Assembly: GCA_029975055.1 (NCBI GenBank)
Contig: JARKPU010000077.1
Span: 1-64,000, forward strand
DNA: 64,000 nt
Direction of reading: 5' to 3'
Source of the DNA: Anaerolinea sp.
GTDB taxonomy: Bacteria; Chloroflexota; Anaerolineae; Anaerolineales; Anaerolineaceae
A program made the position numbers and the translations under genes. Below, in pieces: positions 51,325 to 59,986 of this stretch. The notes beneath the pieces were generated by a model. The model did not search any database and was not told the origin of the DNA. It saw only the letters and a program-made list of their open reading frames with translations. Numbering within the stretch: the first letter of the stretch is position 1; every line of letters starts with the position of its first letter.

Positions 51325-53103
51325 CTACATTGCCTCCGGGGCTCGAATTCCCAGGAGGTTGAGGCTGTTGGCGATGGCCTGCCGGGCGGCCGCCACCAGC
51401 CGCAGCCGCCAGCTGCGCACCGGCTCATCGGCGATCAGCACCGGGCAGTCATTGTAAAAATCGGTGAACGTCTTCGCCAGGTCATAGGCAATATTGGCGA
51501 TGTGCAGCGGCTTTAGCTCGCTCGCGGCGCGCTGGACTTCCTTGGGGAAGCGTGAAATCAACTCGATCAACTGCACCTCGGCGGGGGCCAGCTCATATTC
51601 CACGCCGCGCGAGGGCGGCAGGGCATCCAGGCTCTCGATGCCTGCCTTGCGCAGGATGCTGTTGGCGCGCACATGGGCATACTGGATGTACGGCGCGGCC
51701 TGCCCGTTGAAATCCAGCGCGGACTGCCAATCGAAGGTGACGATTTTGCCGTTCTCGCGCGCCAGCATGGGATATTTGATCGCCCCCAGCCCCACGGCTT
51801 TGGCCACTTCCAGCTTCTGGGCGGGGTCAAGGTCGGGGTTCTTTTCCTCCACCACTGCCAGCGCCCGCTGCGTGGCTTCGCGGATTAAGTTTTCGAGCAG
51901 CACCACCGTGCCCTCGCGCGAGGCCATCACCACATTGCCCGGCAAAGTGACCAGCTCATAAGGCACGTGCTGACAGCGCCCGGCCCAATCGTAACCGGCC
52001 AGTTCGAGCGTCTTGAATACCTGTAAAAAGTGCAGGGACTGGCGCACATCCACCACGTAATACGATTTGACCAGGTCGGGGTAGTCTTCGAACTTCAGCC
52101 TGGCCAGGGCCAGGTCTTCGGTGGCGTAGAGCGCGGTGCCATCGGAGCGCAGCACCACCAGAACGCGGTATTTCTCTTGCGTCAGGCCAAGCTGCTCATC
52201 GATTTTTACGATCACCGGGCCGGCAGGGCGCTCATCCTGGGCGATGCCTTTGGCGATCAGTTCGTCCACCGTGTCTTTGCCGCTGTCTTCGACCATGCTC
52301 GGGAAGTAATACACATCGAAGCGGATATCGAGCTGGTCGTACATCTCGGTAAAACCATCCAGCGACCACTGCCGGGTGACTTCCCACAGCTTGCGCACTT
52401 CGGGGTCGCGCTGATCCCAGCGGGCATAGAGCGCGCGCACTTCGCCTTCCAGGTCGGGGTTTTCCTGTAGACGGCGGTTGGCCTCGGCATACAGGTCACC
52501 CACCCAGCGGGTGATGTCCTTTTCGGGCTTTTCGCCGGCGTGGAATTTCATATAATTCCACAGCCACTTGATGACATGCAGGCCGATGTCGCCGGGGTAG
52601 TTGGCGCGCACCACGTCATACCCGGCGCTTTCGAGGATGCGGCAGAGCGTGTCGCCGAGGATGGCCGAGCGCAAATGCCCCACGTGAAACGCCTTATGCG
52701 TGTTCGGCTGCGAGAATTCCACCATCACGCGCTGGCCCAGGCGCGGCGCGCGCCCAAAAGCGGGGCCTTCGGCCAGCGCAGATTCCACCACGTTCGAGGC
52801 ATATTCTGCGGTGCGAAAATACAGGTTCAGGTAACCTTTCACCGCCTCCACGCGCTCGAAGCCTTCCGGCGTGCCCAGGTGCGCGGCGATCTCCTCCGCC
52901 AGTTCGTTGGCGCGCTGGCCCACGTTCACCTTCGCGCCGCCGGCCCGCGCCTCCGCCGCTGCAAGCTGGAAGAACGACGTGGCAATGCCCCAATGGCCGT
53001 TGAATGGGATCCACCCCCAGGTCAGCCTGGGCTCGGGCAGGCCGCGATCCCTGCAATAGGCCAGGATGCGTTCCTCCACCTGCTTTTGCTCAGCTTCGAA
53101 CAT
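51325..53103 (-). CDS. argS: Arginine-tRNA ligase
   Basis: A 592-aa class I aminoacyl-tRNA synthetase. The HIGH-equivalent is FHVGH in FSQPNTHKAFHVGHLRSAILG. The anticodon-binding helical domain lies at the C-terminus (YDLAKTFTDFYNDCPVL). A KMSKS-equivalent MASREGTVVLL is seen, consistent with the ArgS-specific deviation of this loop. ATG follows CAGGAGC. It lies just downstream of the rpsT terminator, so it has or needs its own promoter or read-through. Confidence 0.96.
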   Translation of the reverse strand: MFEAEQKQVEERILAYCRDRGLPEPRLTWGWIPFNGHWGIATSFFQLAAAEARAGGAKVNVGQRANELAEEIAAHLGTPEGFERVEAVKGYLNLYFRTAEYASNVVESALAEGPAFGRAPRLGQRVMVEFSQPNTHKAFHVGHLRSAILGDTLCRILESAGYDVVRANYPGDIGLHVIKWLWNYMKFHAGEKPEKDITRWVGDLYAEANRRLQENPDLEGEVRALYARWDQRDPEVRKLWEVTRQWSLDGFTEMYDQLDIRFDVYYFPSMVEDSGKDTVDELIAKGIAQDERPAGPVIVKIDEQLGLTQEKYRVLVVLRSDGTALYATEDLALARLKFEDYPDLVKSYYVVDVRQSLHFLQVFKTLELAGYDWAGRCQHVPYELVTLPGNVVMASREGTVVLLENLIREATQRALAVVEEKNPDLDPAQKLEVAKAVGLGAIKYPMLARENGKIVTFDWQSALDFNGQAAPYIQYAHVRANSILRKAGIESLDALPPSRGVEYELAPAEVQLIELISRFPKEVQRAASELKPLHIANIAYDLAKTFTDFYNDCPVLIADEPVRSWRLRLVAAARQAIANSLNLLGIRAPEAM

Positions 53104-53119
53104 GCGCTTGCTCCTGAAA

Positions 53120-53147
53120 GAAAAAAGCGGGAGTAGATTCTCCCGCT
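53120..53147 (-). terminator. Terminator of rpsT
   Basis: 8-bp stem AGCGGGAG (53126-53133) with CTCCCGCT (53140-53147), 6-nt loop. On the minus strand six T follow. Confidence 0.85.
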
Positions 53148-53220
53148 GCCGTCGCCCTCCTTAAGGGCGGTACTTGAAGCGACAAAGCTCACCCAGGCGA
53201 ACCTGGGGATCGAACAAGGA

Positions 53221-53487
53221 TTACTTTGCCAGGGCTGCAAGGCGCTTCATCAGGCGGCTCTTGCGGCGAGCGGCGTTATTCTTGTGGATGACTCCCTTTT
53301 GGGCGGCCTTATCCAGCTCGCTGACTGCTGCGAGGGTGGCAGCTTTTGCGTCTTCGGCAACGCCGGTTTCGATCGCAGTGCGGGCCTTCGCCACAAAGGT
53401 GCGAGCGCGTCCACGGAAAATGCGGTTTCGAATACGCTTCTTTTCGTTTTGTCGGTTCCGTTTAATTTGAGACTTGATGTTCGCCAA
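53221..53487 (-). CDS. rpsT: 30S ribosomal protein S20
   Basis: An 88-aa, highly basic, helical protein that binds 16S rRNA. MANIKSQIKRNRQNEKKRIRNRI is the classic S20 N-terminus; GVIHKNNAARRKSRLMKRLAALAK closes it. It has its own promoter (53530-53558) and terminator, as expected for this autonomously controlled gene. The RBS on the minus strand is TGGAGGA. Confidence 0.97.
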   Translation of the reverse strand: MANIKSQIKRNRQNEKKRIRNRIFRGRARTFVAKARTAIETGVAEDAKAATLAAVSELDKAAQKGVIHKNNAARRKSRLMKRLAALAK

Positions 53488-53529
53488 CTTACCAATCCTC
53501 CAGAGATAATCAACAAATCGCGAGGGGGA

Positions 53530-53558
53530 ATTCTACCCCACTCCCGGGGTTTTGTCCA
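53530..53558 (-). promoter_or_regulatory. Promoter of rpsT
   Basis: On the minus strand TGGACA (53558-53553), a 17-bp spacer and TAGAAT (53535-53530). Confidence 0.7.
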
Positions 53559-53610
53559 GTCAAAAGGTCATGTTTCCCGCCTCGTTGAGGTGGTTCCTCC
53601 CCGCCGCCCG

Positions 53611-53653
53611 CATCAAGAAACCAGGTGCAGGGAGACTGCCCCCCTGCACCTGG
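53611..53653 (-). terminator. Terminator of gap-pgk
   Basis: 12-bp stem CCAGGTGCAGGG (53621-53632) with CCCTGCACCTGG (53642-53653), followed on the minus strand by TTTCTTGATG. Confidence 0.75.
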
Positions 53654-53665
53654 CATCCACACAGG

Positions 53666-54841
53666 TTATTTATCTTGCAGCGCGGCCACGCCGGGCAGGA
53701 CAAGCCCTTCGAGCATCTCGAGCGACGCACCGCCGCCCGTCGAAATGTGCGTGATCCGCTCGGCCAGGCCGGATTTCTGGATCGCCGAGGCCGAGTCGCC
53801 CCCGCCGACGATCGTCACGGCCTTGCTGTGGACCATCGCATCGGCGATGCCGAAAGTCCCCTTCGCAAAGGTGGAGACTTCGAACACGCCCATCGGGCCG
53901 TTCCATACCACCGTGGCCGCCCCGGCAATGACTTTCCCGTAGGCTGCCACCGTTTCAGGGCCGATGTCGAGGATCTTCCAGCCCTCGGGCACCGGGCCGA
54001 CCGGCATGACTTTGGTCTCGGCGCCTTCTTCGAGCGACCGGGCGAGCACCACATCCACCGGCAGACGCAGCTTGGTTCCCGCGGCAGCCAGCAGTTCTTT
54101 GGCCAGCTCGAGGACATCCTCTTCCACCAGCGAGTCGCCCATCGGGTAACCCTGGGCTTTGAAGAAGGTGTTGGCCATGCCTCCGCCGATCAAGATTGCA
54201 TCGGCTTTGGTAAGCAGGTTCTTGATCACGCCGATCTTATCGCTCACCTTGGCGCCGCCCAGGATGGCCACAAACGGGCGCTTGGGGTTATCGATGGCCT
54301 GCGAAAGGTATTGAATTTCCTTCTCCATCAAGAAGCCCGCCACCGCCGGCAGGAAACGCGCCACGCCCTCGGTGGAGGAGTGCGCGCGGTGGGCGCTGCC
54401 GAAAGCATCGTTGACATACACGTCTGCCAGCGAAGCCATTTGCTTTGCCAGGTCGAGGTCGTTCTTCTCTTCTTCCGGGTGGAAGCGGGTGTTTTCCAGC
54501 ACGAGCACCTCGCCCGCCTTCAAGCCTTTCACCTGCTTTTCGGCGGCTTCGCCCACGCAGTCTTCGGCGAACTTGACCGGCTTGCCCATCATACCGCCCA
54601 GGTAATCGGCGACCGGCTTCATCGAATACTTCGGGTCGGGGCCGCCCTTGGGCCGCCCCAGGTGCGAGAAGAGGATGACCGCCGCGCCGTGATCGAGCAG
54701 GTATTGGATGGTCGGCATCGCCGCGCGAATGCGGGTGTCGTCCTGGACTACTCCATCCTTGATCGGGACATTGAAATCCACGCGCACGAGGACTTTCTTG
54801 CCTTGCACATCAATGTCGCGAACCGACTTCTTGTTGAACAT
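53666..54841 (-). CDS. pgk: Phosphoglycerate kinase
   Basis: A 391-aa glycolytic kinase making ATP from 1,3-bisphosphoglycerate. N-terminal VLVRVDFNVPIKDGVVQDDTRI, the substrate-binding HLGRPKGG, the ADP-binding GGAKVSDKIGVI and FLMEKEI, and the C-terminal IVGGGDSASAI and STGGGASLEML are all typical. It is 12 bp after gap on the same strand, a common two-gene glycolytic unit. Confidence 0.97.
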   Translation of the reverse strand: MFNKKSVRDIDVQGKKVLVRVDFNVPIKDGVVQDDTRIRAAMPTIQYLLDHGAAVILFSHLGRPKGGPDPKYSMKPVADYLGGMMGKPVKFAEDCVGEAAEKQVKGLKAGEVLVLENTRFHPEEEKNDLDLAKQMASLADVYVNDAFGSAHRAHSSTEGVARFLPAVAGFLMEKEIQYLSQAIDNPKRPFVAILGGAKVSDKIGVIKNLLTKADAILIGGGMANTFFKAQGYPMGDSLVEEDVLELAKELLAAAGTKLRLPVDVVLARSLEEGAETKVMPVGPVPEGWKILDIGPETVAAYGKVIAGAATVVWNGPMGVFEVSTFAKGTFGIADAMVHSKAVTIVGGGDSASAIQKSGLAERITHISTGGGASLEMLEGLVLPGVAALQDK

Positions 54842-54853
54842 GTTCCCTCGGGT

Positions 54854-55906
54854 TTAGAGCTTGTCGGCCATCATGGCGGCCAGGTCGGCGGTGCGGCAGG
54901 AATAGCCCCATTCGTTGTCGTACCAGGTGACAACCTTGATCAGGTTGCCGCCCATGACCATGTTGTAGGGCAGATCAACGATCGAGGAGCGGGAATCGCC
55001 CTTGAAATCCATCGAAACGAGCGGATCCATGTAATCGCCGGTGGTGACGCCCAGGATGCCCTTGAGCGCGCCCTTCGAGGCTTCCACGAAGGTGGCGTTC
55101 AACTCTTCTTTGGTGGTCGCTTTCTCGATCGTCGCCTCGAAATACACCACCGATACGGTGGGGGTGGGAACGCGCAGCGAATAGCCGTCGAACTTGCCCT
55201 TCAGCTCAGGGATCACCAGCGCCACGGCCTTGGCGGCCCCGGTGGTGGTGGGGATGATGTTGAGGGCTGCGGCGCGCGAGCGGCGCATTTCTTTCTTGTG
55301 GCCCTGGTCCAGCATCACCTGGTCGTTGGTGTAGCTGTGGATGGTGGTCATCACGGCGTTCAAGATGTTGAACTTCTCGTGGACGATCTTGGCAGCCGGG
55401 GCCAGGCAGTTGGTGGTGCAGGAAGCATTCGAGATCACATGATGCACAGCCGGGTCATATTTATTCTCGTTCACGCCCAACACCACGGTCAGGTCTTCAT
55501 TCTTGGCAGGCGCCGAGATGATGACCTTCTTCGCCCCGCCCGCCAGGATGTGCACGTTGGCGCCGGGTTTCCCCTTCTCAGGATCGCCCTTGGCATCGGT
55601 GAAAATACCGGTGGATTCGACCACGATTTCCACGCCCAGGTCCTTCCAGGGCAGTTTGGCGGGGTCTTTTTCCGCGAACACCTTGATGGTCTTGCCGTTG
55701 ATCACCAGATCGGTGCCGGCCACTTCCACCGTGCCGTCAAAGATGCCGTAATTCGAGTCGTACTTGAACAGGTGAGCATTGGTCTTGGCGTCGAACAAAT
55801 CGTTGATCGCCACAACCTCGAGTTTACCGGGGTAGCGCTCCATGATCGCCTTCAACACCTGGCGACCGATGCGGCCAAACCCATTAATACCGACCTTCGT
55901 TGCCAT
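54854..55906 (-). CDS. gap: Glyceraldehyde-3-phosphate dehydrogenase
   Basis: A 350-aa NAD-dependent dehydrogenase. KVGINGFGRIGRQVL is the Rossmann loop. The catalytic Cys is in SNASCTTNCLAPAAKI, and NDQVMLDQGHKK lies in the substrate loop region. The C-terminal WYDNEWGYSCRTADLA is intact. RBS AGGAGG 6 bp before ATG. An AT-rich stretch with TATAAT on the minus strand (about 56040-56035) is a likely -10 element. Slightly longer than the usual 335 aa. Confidence 0.97.
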   Translation of the reverse strand: MATKVGINGFGRIGRQVLKAIMERYPGKLEVVAINDLFDAKTNAHLFKYDSNYGIFDGTVEVAGTDLVINGKTIKVFAEKDPAKLPWKDLGVEIVVESTGIFTDAKGDPEKGKPGANVHILAGGAKKVIISAPAKNEDLTVVLGVNENKYDPAVHHVISNASCTTNCLAPAAKIVHEKFNILNAVMTTIHSYTNDQVMLDQGHKKEMRRSRAAALNIIPTTTGAAKAVALVIPELKGKFDGYSLRVPTPTVSVVYFEATIEKATTKEELNATFVEASKGALKGILGVTTGDYMDPLVSMDFKGDSRSSIVDLPYNMVMGGNLIKVVTWYDNEWGYSCRTADLAAMMADKL

Positions 55907-56048
55907 TGATATCCTCCTGAATGAGATTTACTGGATGATCATGCCAGACGGCATAATTTGCATACGTTTGGGCTGCGGGGGCATCCCCATCAATGGCCCG
56001 GCGCTTAGCAAAGCCACCGGGCGGAACTCAGCTAATTATAAACGAATT

Positions 56049-57407
56049 TCAAACTCCGGGATTGTTCAGATTTTCACGAATTGAGAGCGGCCCGGTGCGC
56101 TCGTAGTACAGGTCCATCACCGCCTGGGCCAGCCGCCCAGGGTCATGCCGCCAGGCGCTGTCTTGATCTACCAGATCGGCGCAGTAAAGCGGGTATTCTT
56201 GTTCTAGCTTTTCGGAGGGCTTCACCCATTCGATGCCCTGCGGCAGGCTGGCGTTGTAATTGGAGTTGCACAGAACCAGGTCGAAGATTCCCCCGCCGAT
56301 GTGCCGCTCGATAGTGCGCACATGCTCATAACAATCGAAGCCGTCGGTCTCTCCCTGCTGGGTGGCCACGTTGCAGATGTAGAACTTCAAACCCCGGCTC
56401 ACGCGCAGCGCCTCGGCGATATCCGGCACCAGCAGGTTGGGCAGCAGGCTGGTGAACAGGCTGCCCGGGCCGATCAAGATCAGGTCGGCGCTCAGGATGG
56501 CCTGGACGGTGGGCGGGTAGGCCAGCGGGTTGGACGGCTCCAGCCAGACGCGCCTGACGCGCCCGGCGCTCTTGGGAATGTTGCTCTCGCCGACCACCTG
56601 TACGCTGGCCTGCGTTTCGGTGAGCAGGATATCTGCCGCAAGGCGCACGTCATGCAGGGTGGAGGGCAGCACCTGCCCGCGCACCGCCAGCACCCGCCCG
56701 GATTCAGCGACCGCTTCCTCGAAGCTCCCGGTGATGTCGGCCAGGGCAGTGATCAGCAGGTTCCCCAGCGCATGGCCGCTCAAGCCGTTCCCGGCGGCAA
56801 ACCGGTATTGGAAGAGCTGGCCCATCAGGGTTTCATCGTTCGCCAGGGCCGTCAGGCAGTTGCGGATGTCGCCCGGCGGCAAGACGCCCAGGCTGCGGCG
56901 CAGTTCGCCCGAGGAGCCGCCGTCATCGGCCACGGTGACGATGGCGCTGATGTTGTTGCTGAAGTCTTTCAAGCCGCGCAGGAGGGTCGAAAGCCCGGTG
57001 CCGCCGCCAATGACCACGATGCGCGGCCCGCGTTCGCGCTTGCGGAAAGCCGAGACGGAATCGATGACGCGCTTGCCCGGCTGGAGAAACGGCCGCAGGA
57101 GCGAGCGGTTGAACCCCCACAGGCCCAGGAGCAGCAGCCCCACCCCCAGGCCGCCGAAGATCAACACGCGCAGCGGGCGGGTGAGGAAGCGCAGCGCCAG
57201 GAAAGACAGCGCCGGCAGCCACCAGGTATCGGGGGCGTTGCGGTAAAAATCGAGCAGCAGCATCGCCAGGCCCACGCCCAGCAGCGTGTTGCCCGCAATG
57301 ATCAAGAGCAGCCAGCGTTTGACGCCCAGCCCAGGCATGAGCCAGCGCGCTTCTTTGCGGATTGCATGCCAGGCGCGCTGGAGAAGTTGGCGTATATTCC
57401 CTTGCAT
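56049..57407 (-). CDS. YvcK/CofD-like protein with N-terminal membrane extension
   Basis: A 452-aa protein. The C-terminal 300 residues match YvcK (gluconeogenesis factor): VVIGGGTGLSTLLRGLK, VTVADDGGSSGELRRSLG, PPGDIRNCLTALA and LIGPGSLFTSLLPNLLV. YvcK binds UDP-sugars and affects carbon flow and cell-wall synthesis. The N-terminal 130 residues have three or so membrane segments (WLLLIIAGNTLLGVGLAMLLL, LIFGGLGVGLLLLGLWGF), not present in B. subtilis YvcK. ATG at 57407 was chosen; GTG at 57416 abuts the -10 box. Confidence 0.86.
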   Translation of the reverse strand: MQGNIRQLLQRAWHAIRKEARWLMPGLGVKRWLLLIIAGNTLLGVGLAMLLLDFYRNAPDTWWLPALSFLALRFLTRPLRVLIFGGLGVGLLLLGLWGFNRSLLRPFLQPGKRVIDSVSAFRKRERGPRIVVIGGGTGLSTLLRGLKDFSNNISAIVTVADDGGSSGELRRSLGVLPPGDIRNCLTALANDETLMGQLFQYRFAAGNGLSGHALGNLLITALADITGSFEEAVAESGRVLAVRGQVLPSTLHDVRLAADILLTETQASVQVVGESNIPKSAGRVRRVWLEPSNPLAYPPTVQAILSADLILIGPGSLFTSLLPNLLVPDIAEALRVSRGLKFYICNVATQQGETDGFDCYEHVRTIERHIGGGIFDLVLCNSNYNASLPQGIEWVKPSEKLEQEYPLYCADLVDQDSAWRHDPGRLAQAVMDLYYERTGPLSIRENLNNPGV

Positions 57408-57416
57408 AGCATTCAC

Positions 57417-57445
57417 AATATAGCAGTGAATCCATCGCCCGTCAA
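57417..57445 (-). promoter_or_regulatory. Promoter of yvcK-like gene, leaderless type
   Basis: On the minus strand TTGACG (57445-57440), a 17-bp spacer and TATATT (57422-57417). The expected start is near 57410, so the ATG at 57407 has almost no leader and no ribosome-binding site. Confidence 0.7.
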
Positions 57446-57553
57446 CGGAGAAAACCCAGGCGCGCCTTCATGAACCCAAACCTGCCACCCAACGCGCCGG
57501 AGAGGGGCCGGAAGAACCCGCCCCACATACGTTAATTCCCTTAACACAAATGA

Positions 57554-57562
57554 TGATATAAT
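57554..57562 (+). promoter_or_regulatory. Extended -10 promoter of the ROK kinase gene
   Basis: TGATATAAT (57554-57562), an extended -10 box. The expected start near 57569 is about 3 nt before the ATG at 57572; there is no ribosome-binding site, so the mRNA is probably leaderless. Confidence 0.65.
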
Positions 57563-57571
57563 TTCCACCGT

Positions 57572-58504
57572 ATGGACACCTATATTGCCGTCGACATAGG
57601 CGGGACTCAGCTACGCGCCTCGCTGTATCCTGCCGGCGATACAAAGCCACTCGCTCAGAAGCGCATCCCCACCAAATCGAAGGATCAAACGCCGGTTGAC
57701 CGGCTGCTCGATCTGCTGCAATCCATCTGGCCTGCCGGCGGCAGCGTGCGCGGCATTGGCCTGGCCGCCCCGGGCCCCACCAACTCGCGCGCGGGCATCA
57801 TCTACGCCGCGCCCAACATTGCCGGCTGGGAAAACCTGCCCCTTGCCCGCATCGTGCAAGACCGCTTCAACGTGCCAACGCTGCTCGGCAACGACGCCAA
57901 CCTGGCCGCCCTCGGCGAGTGGAAGTTCGGCGCCGGGCGCGGTTACCAGTACGTGCTGTACATCACCATCAGCACGGGGATCGGCGGCGGGGTGATCGAA
58001 GACGGCAAGCTCCTCTTGGGCTATAAAGGCCTGGCGACCGAAATCGGGCATATCACCGTCGTGCCGGATGGCCCCGTGTGCGGCTGCGGCCTGCGCGGCC
58101 ACCTCGAGGCCGTCGCTTCGGGCACGGCCATTGCCCGCTACGTGGCCGAACAGCTTGCCAGCGGGGTGCCCTCCTCGCTGGCCGAACTTCACGCCCCCAC
58201 CGCGCGCGATGTCTCGCAGGCCGCCGAACAGGGCGACCCCCTGGCCAAAGCCGCGCTCGCGCGCGCCGGCATCTTCCTGGGGCACGCCATCGCCGATTAC
58301 CTGCACCTGTATAACTCGCAGGTGATCATCCTGGGCGGGGGCGTCTCGCGCAGCGGTGCGCTGCTGATCGAGCCGCTGCGCGCCGCATTGGCTGAGCGCG
58401 TCATGTCGCCGGAGTACCTGCACGGGCTGGTCATCACCACCGCCGCCCTGGGCGACGACGCCGGCCTGATGGGCGCGCTGGCGCTGGCCCAGACGGCCGG
58501 GTAA
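57572..58504 (+). CDS. ROK-family sugar kinase (glucokinase-like)
   Basis: A 310-aa ROK protein. ATP-binding AVDIGGTQLRASLY, catalytic Asp in LLGNDANLAALGE, and the ROK zinc region CGCGLRGHLEAVASG. The usual CXCGXXGCXE has His in place of the last Cys, which can still ligate zinc. No N-terminal DNA-binding helix, so it is a kinase rather than a ROK repressor. Likely a glucokinase or N-acetylglucosamine-type kinase. Divergent from the YvcK-like gene. Confidence 0.88.
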   Translation: MDTYIAVDIGGTQLRASLYPAGDTKPLAQKRIPTKSKDQTPVDRLLDLLQSIWPAGGSVRGIGLAAPGPTNSRAGIIYAAPNIAGWENLPLARIVQDRFNVPTLLGNDANLAALGEWKFGAGRGYQYVLYITISTGIGGGVIEDGKLLLGYKGLATEIGHITVVPDGPVCGCGLRGHLEAVASGTAIARYVAEQLASGVPSSLAELHAPTARDVSQAAEQGDPLAKAALARAGIFLGHAIADYLHLYNSQVIILGGGVSRSGALLIEPLRAALAERVMSPEYLHGLVITTAALGDDAGLMGALALAQTAG

Positions 58505-58557
58505 ACCAATGCTGCCCCGGCCGATTGGAAATCCGGCGGGAGATTTGATACACTATG

Positions 58558-58582
58558 GAGCAGGCATGCTGCCTGCTCTTTT
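58558..58582 (+). terminator. Terminator after the ROK kinase gene (or attenuator of the next gene)
   Basis: 8-bp stem GAGCAGGC (58558-58565) with GCCTGCTC (58571-58578), ATGCT loop, then TTTT. A weak promoter candidate (TTGGAA 58525-58530, TACACT 58549-58554) lies just upstream and would put the hairpin in the leader of the aminotransferase gene. Confidence 0.65.
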
Positions 58583-58648
58583 CCATTCTGATGAAAGTGT
58601 TCGCCCAACACATTCGTCCTGATCTTGACCATCCACGAAGGAGGATTT

Positions 58649-59986
58649 ATGGTGACAACCCTCAAGTTACCCGGGCCTGTAGCCAGGAGCATCATCGAGC
58701 GCGACCGGGCCGTCATATCCGCCTCTTACCCACGGGCATACCCGTTTGTGATGGATCACGGTAAAGGCTGCGAAGTATGGGATGTGGACGGCAACCGTTT
58801 TCTCGATTTTGCTGCTGGAATTGCCGTGGTCTCCACCGGCCACAGCCACCCCAAGGTCGTCAAAGCCATCCAGGATCAGGCCGAACGCTTCATCCATATC
58901 TCTTCGGATTATTACCACGAAAAATGGGTTCAACTCGGTGAGAGACTTCACCAGATTGCCCCATTCGAAGAACCCGCATCATCGTTCATGACCAACTCGG
59001 GCACCGAGAGCGTGGAAGCGGCCATCAAGCTGGCGCGCTACCACACCGGCCGCAGCCAATTCATCGGCTTTCTGGGGGGGTTCCACGGGCGCACGATGGG
59101 CGCGCTCGCCTTCACCGCCAGCAAGAACCATTATCACAAAGGCTTCTTCCCGTTGATGAACGGCGTGGTGCATGTGCCCTTCCCCGATCCCTACCATCCC
59201 TTCCTGCTCGGCAAACCCGGCGAACCTTACGGCGAGACGGTGGTGCGCTACATCGAAGAGCAGGTACTGGGCAAGGTGATCCCTGCCGATGAAGTGGCGG
59301 GGGTGTTGGTCGAGCCGGTGCAGGGTGAAGGCGGGTATATCGTCCCGGCGGAGGGGTTCTTCCCGGCCCTGCGCGAGCTGTGCGACCGGCATGGCATCCT
59401 GCTGATTGTGGACGAGGTGCAGTCGGGCATGGGGCGCACCGGCAAGTGGTGGGCCATCGAAAACTTCGGCGTCGAGCCGGATATCGTTTGCGCCGCCAAA
59501 GGCATCGCTTCGGGCGTCCCCCTTGGCGCGATGGTTGCCCGCAGGCGCATCATGAACTGGCCCAAAGGCTCGCACGGCAACACCTACGGCGGCAACCCGC
59601 TGGCCTGCGCGGCCGCGCTTGCCACGATCGAACTCATCGAAGAAAATTACCTCGAAAACGCCACCCGGGTGGGGGCGCTTGCCAGAGAGCGCCTGGAAGC
59701 GATTTCAGCCCGCCACCCATCCATCGGCCAGGTGCGCGGCCTGGGCTTGATGCTCGGTGTCGAATTCGTCAAAGACCTCCAGACCCGCGAACCCGATGAG
59801 CACCTGCGCGACCAGGTGGTGGACCTGGCCTTCGAGCGCGGCCTGCTGCTGCTTGGCTGCGGCAAGAGCGTCGTGCGCATCTCTCCCCCGTTGTGCGTGA
59901 GCGCAGCCGAAATCGAAGAAGGCCTCGAAATCTTCGAGGAAGCCGTCCGGTTGGCTGAGGAGTATGTTAGGACCCCTGCTGCCTGA
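58649..59986 (+). CDS. Class III aminotransferase (4-aminobutyrate/ornithine type)
   Basis: A 445-aa PLP enzyme. PLP contacts: FMTNSGTESVEAAIKLAR, GFHGRTMGALA, the Asp of LLIVDEVQSGMGRTG and the Schiff-base Lys in VCAAKGIASGVPLGAM. The GABA/acetylornithine group shares these, so the exact donor is open; length and the VEPVQGEGGYIVP segment favour 4-aminobutyrate aminotransferase. ATG at 58649 follows GAAGGAGG (58637-58644). It overlaps the histidine kinase gene by 23 bp. Confidence 0.88.
   Translation: MVTTLKLPGPVARSIIERDRAVISASYPRAYPFVMDHGKGCEVWDVDGNRFLDFAAGIAVVSTGHSHPKVVKAIQDQAERFIHISSDYYHEKWVQLGERLHQIAPFEEPASSFMTNSGTESVEAAIKLARYHTGRSQFIGFLGGFHGRTMGALAFTASKNHYHKGFFPLMNGVVHVPFPDPYHPFLLGKPGEPYGETVVRYIEEQVLGKVIPADEVAGVLVEPVQGEGGYIVPAEGFFPALRELCDRHGILLIVDEVQSGMGRTGKWWAIENFGVEPDIVCAAKGIASGVPLGAMVARRRIMNWPKGSHGNTYGGNPLACAAALATIELIEENYLENATRVGALARERLEAISARHPSIGQVRGLGLMLGVEFVKDLQTREPDEHLRDQVVDLAFERGLLLLGCGKSVVRISPPLCVSAAEIEEGLEIFEEAVRLAEEYVRTPAA

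Noticed and set aside
53195..53220. tRNA-like GGATCGAAC near rpsT
   Set aside because: No cloverleaf can be drawn around it; it lies between the rpsT stop and its terminator.
53552..55909. 785-codon plus-strand frame over pgk and gap
   Set aside because: It crosses two certain genes and their intergenic gap in antisense and has no start site or domain.
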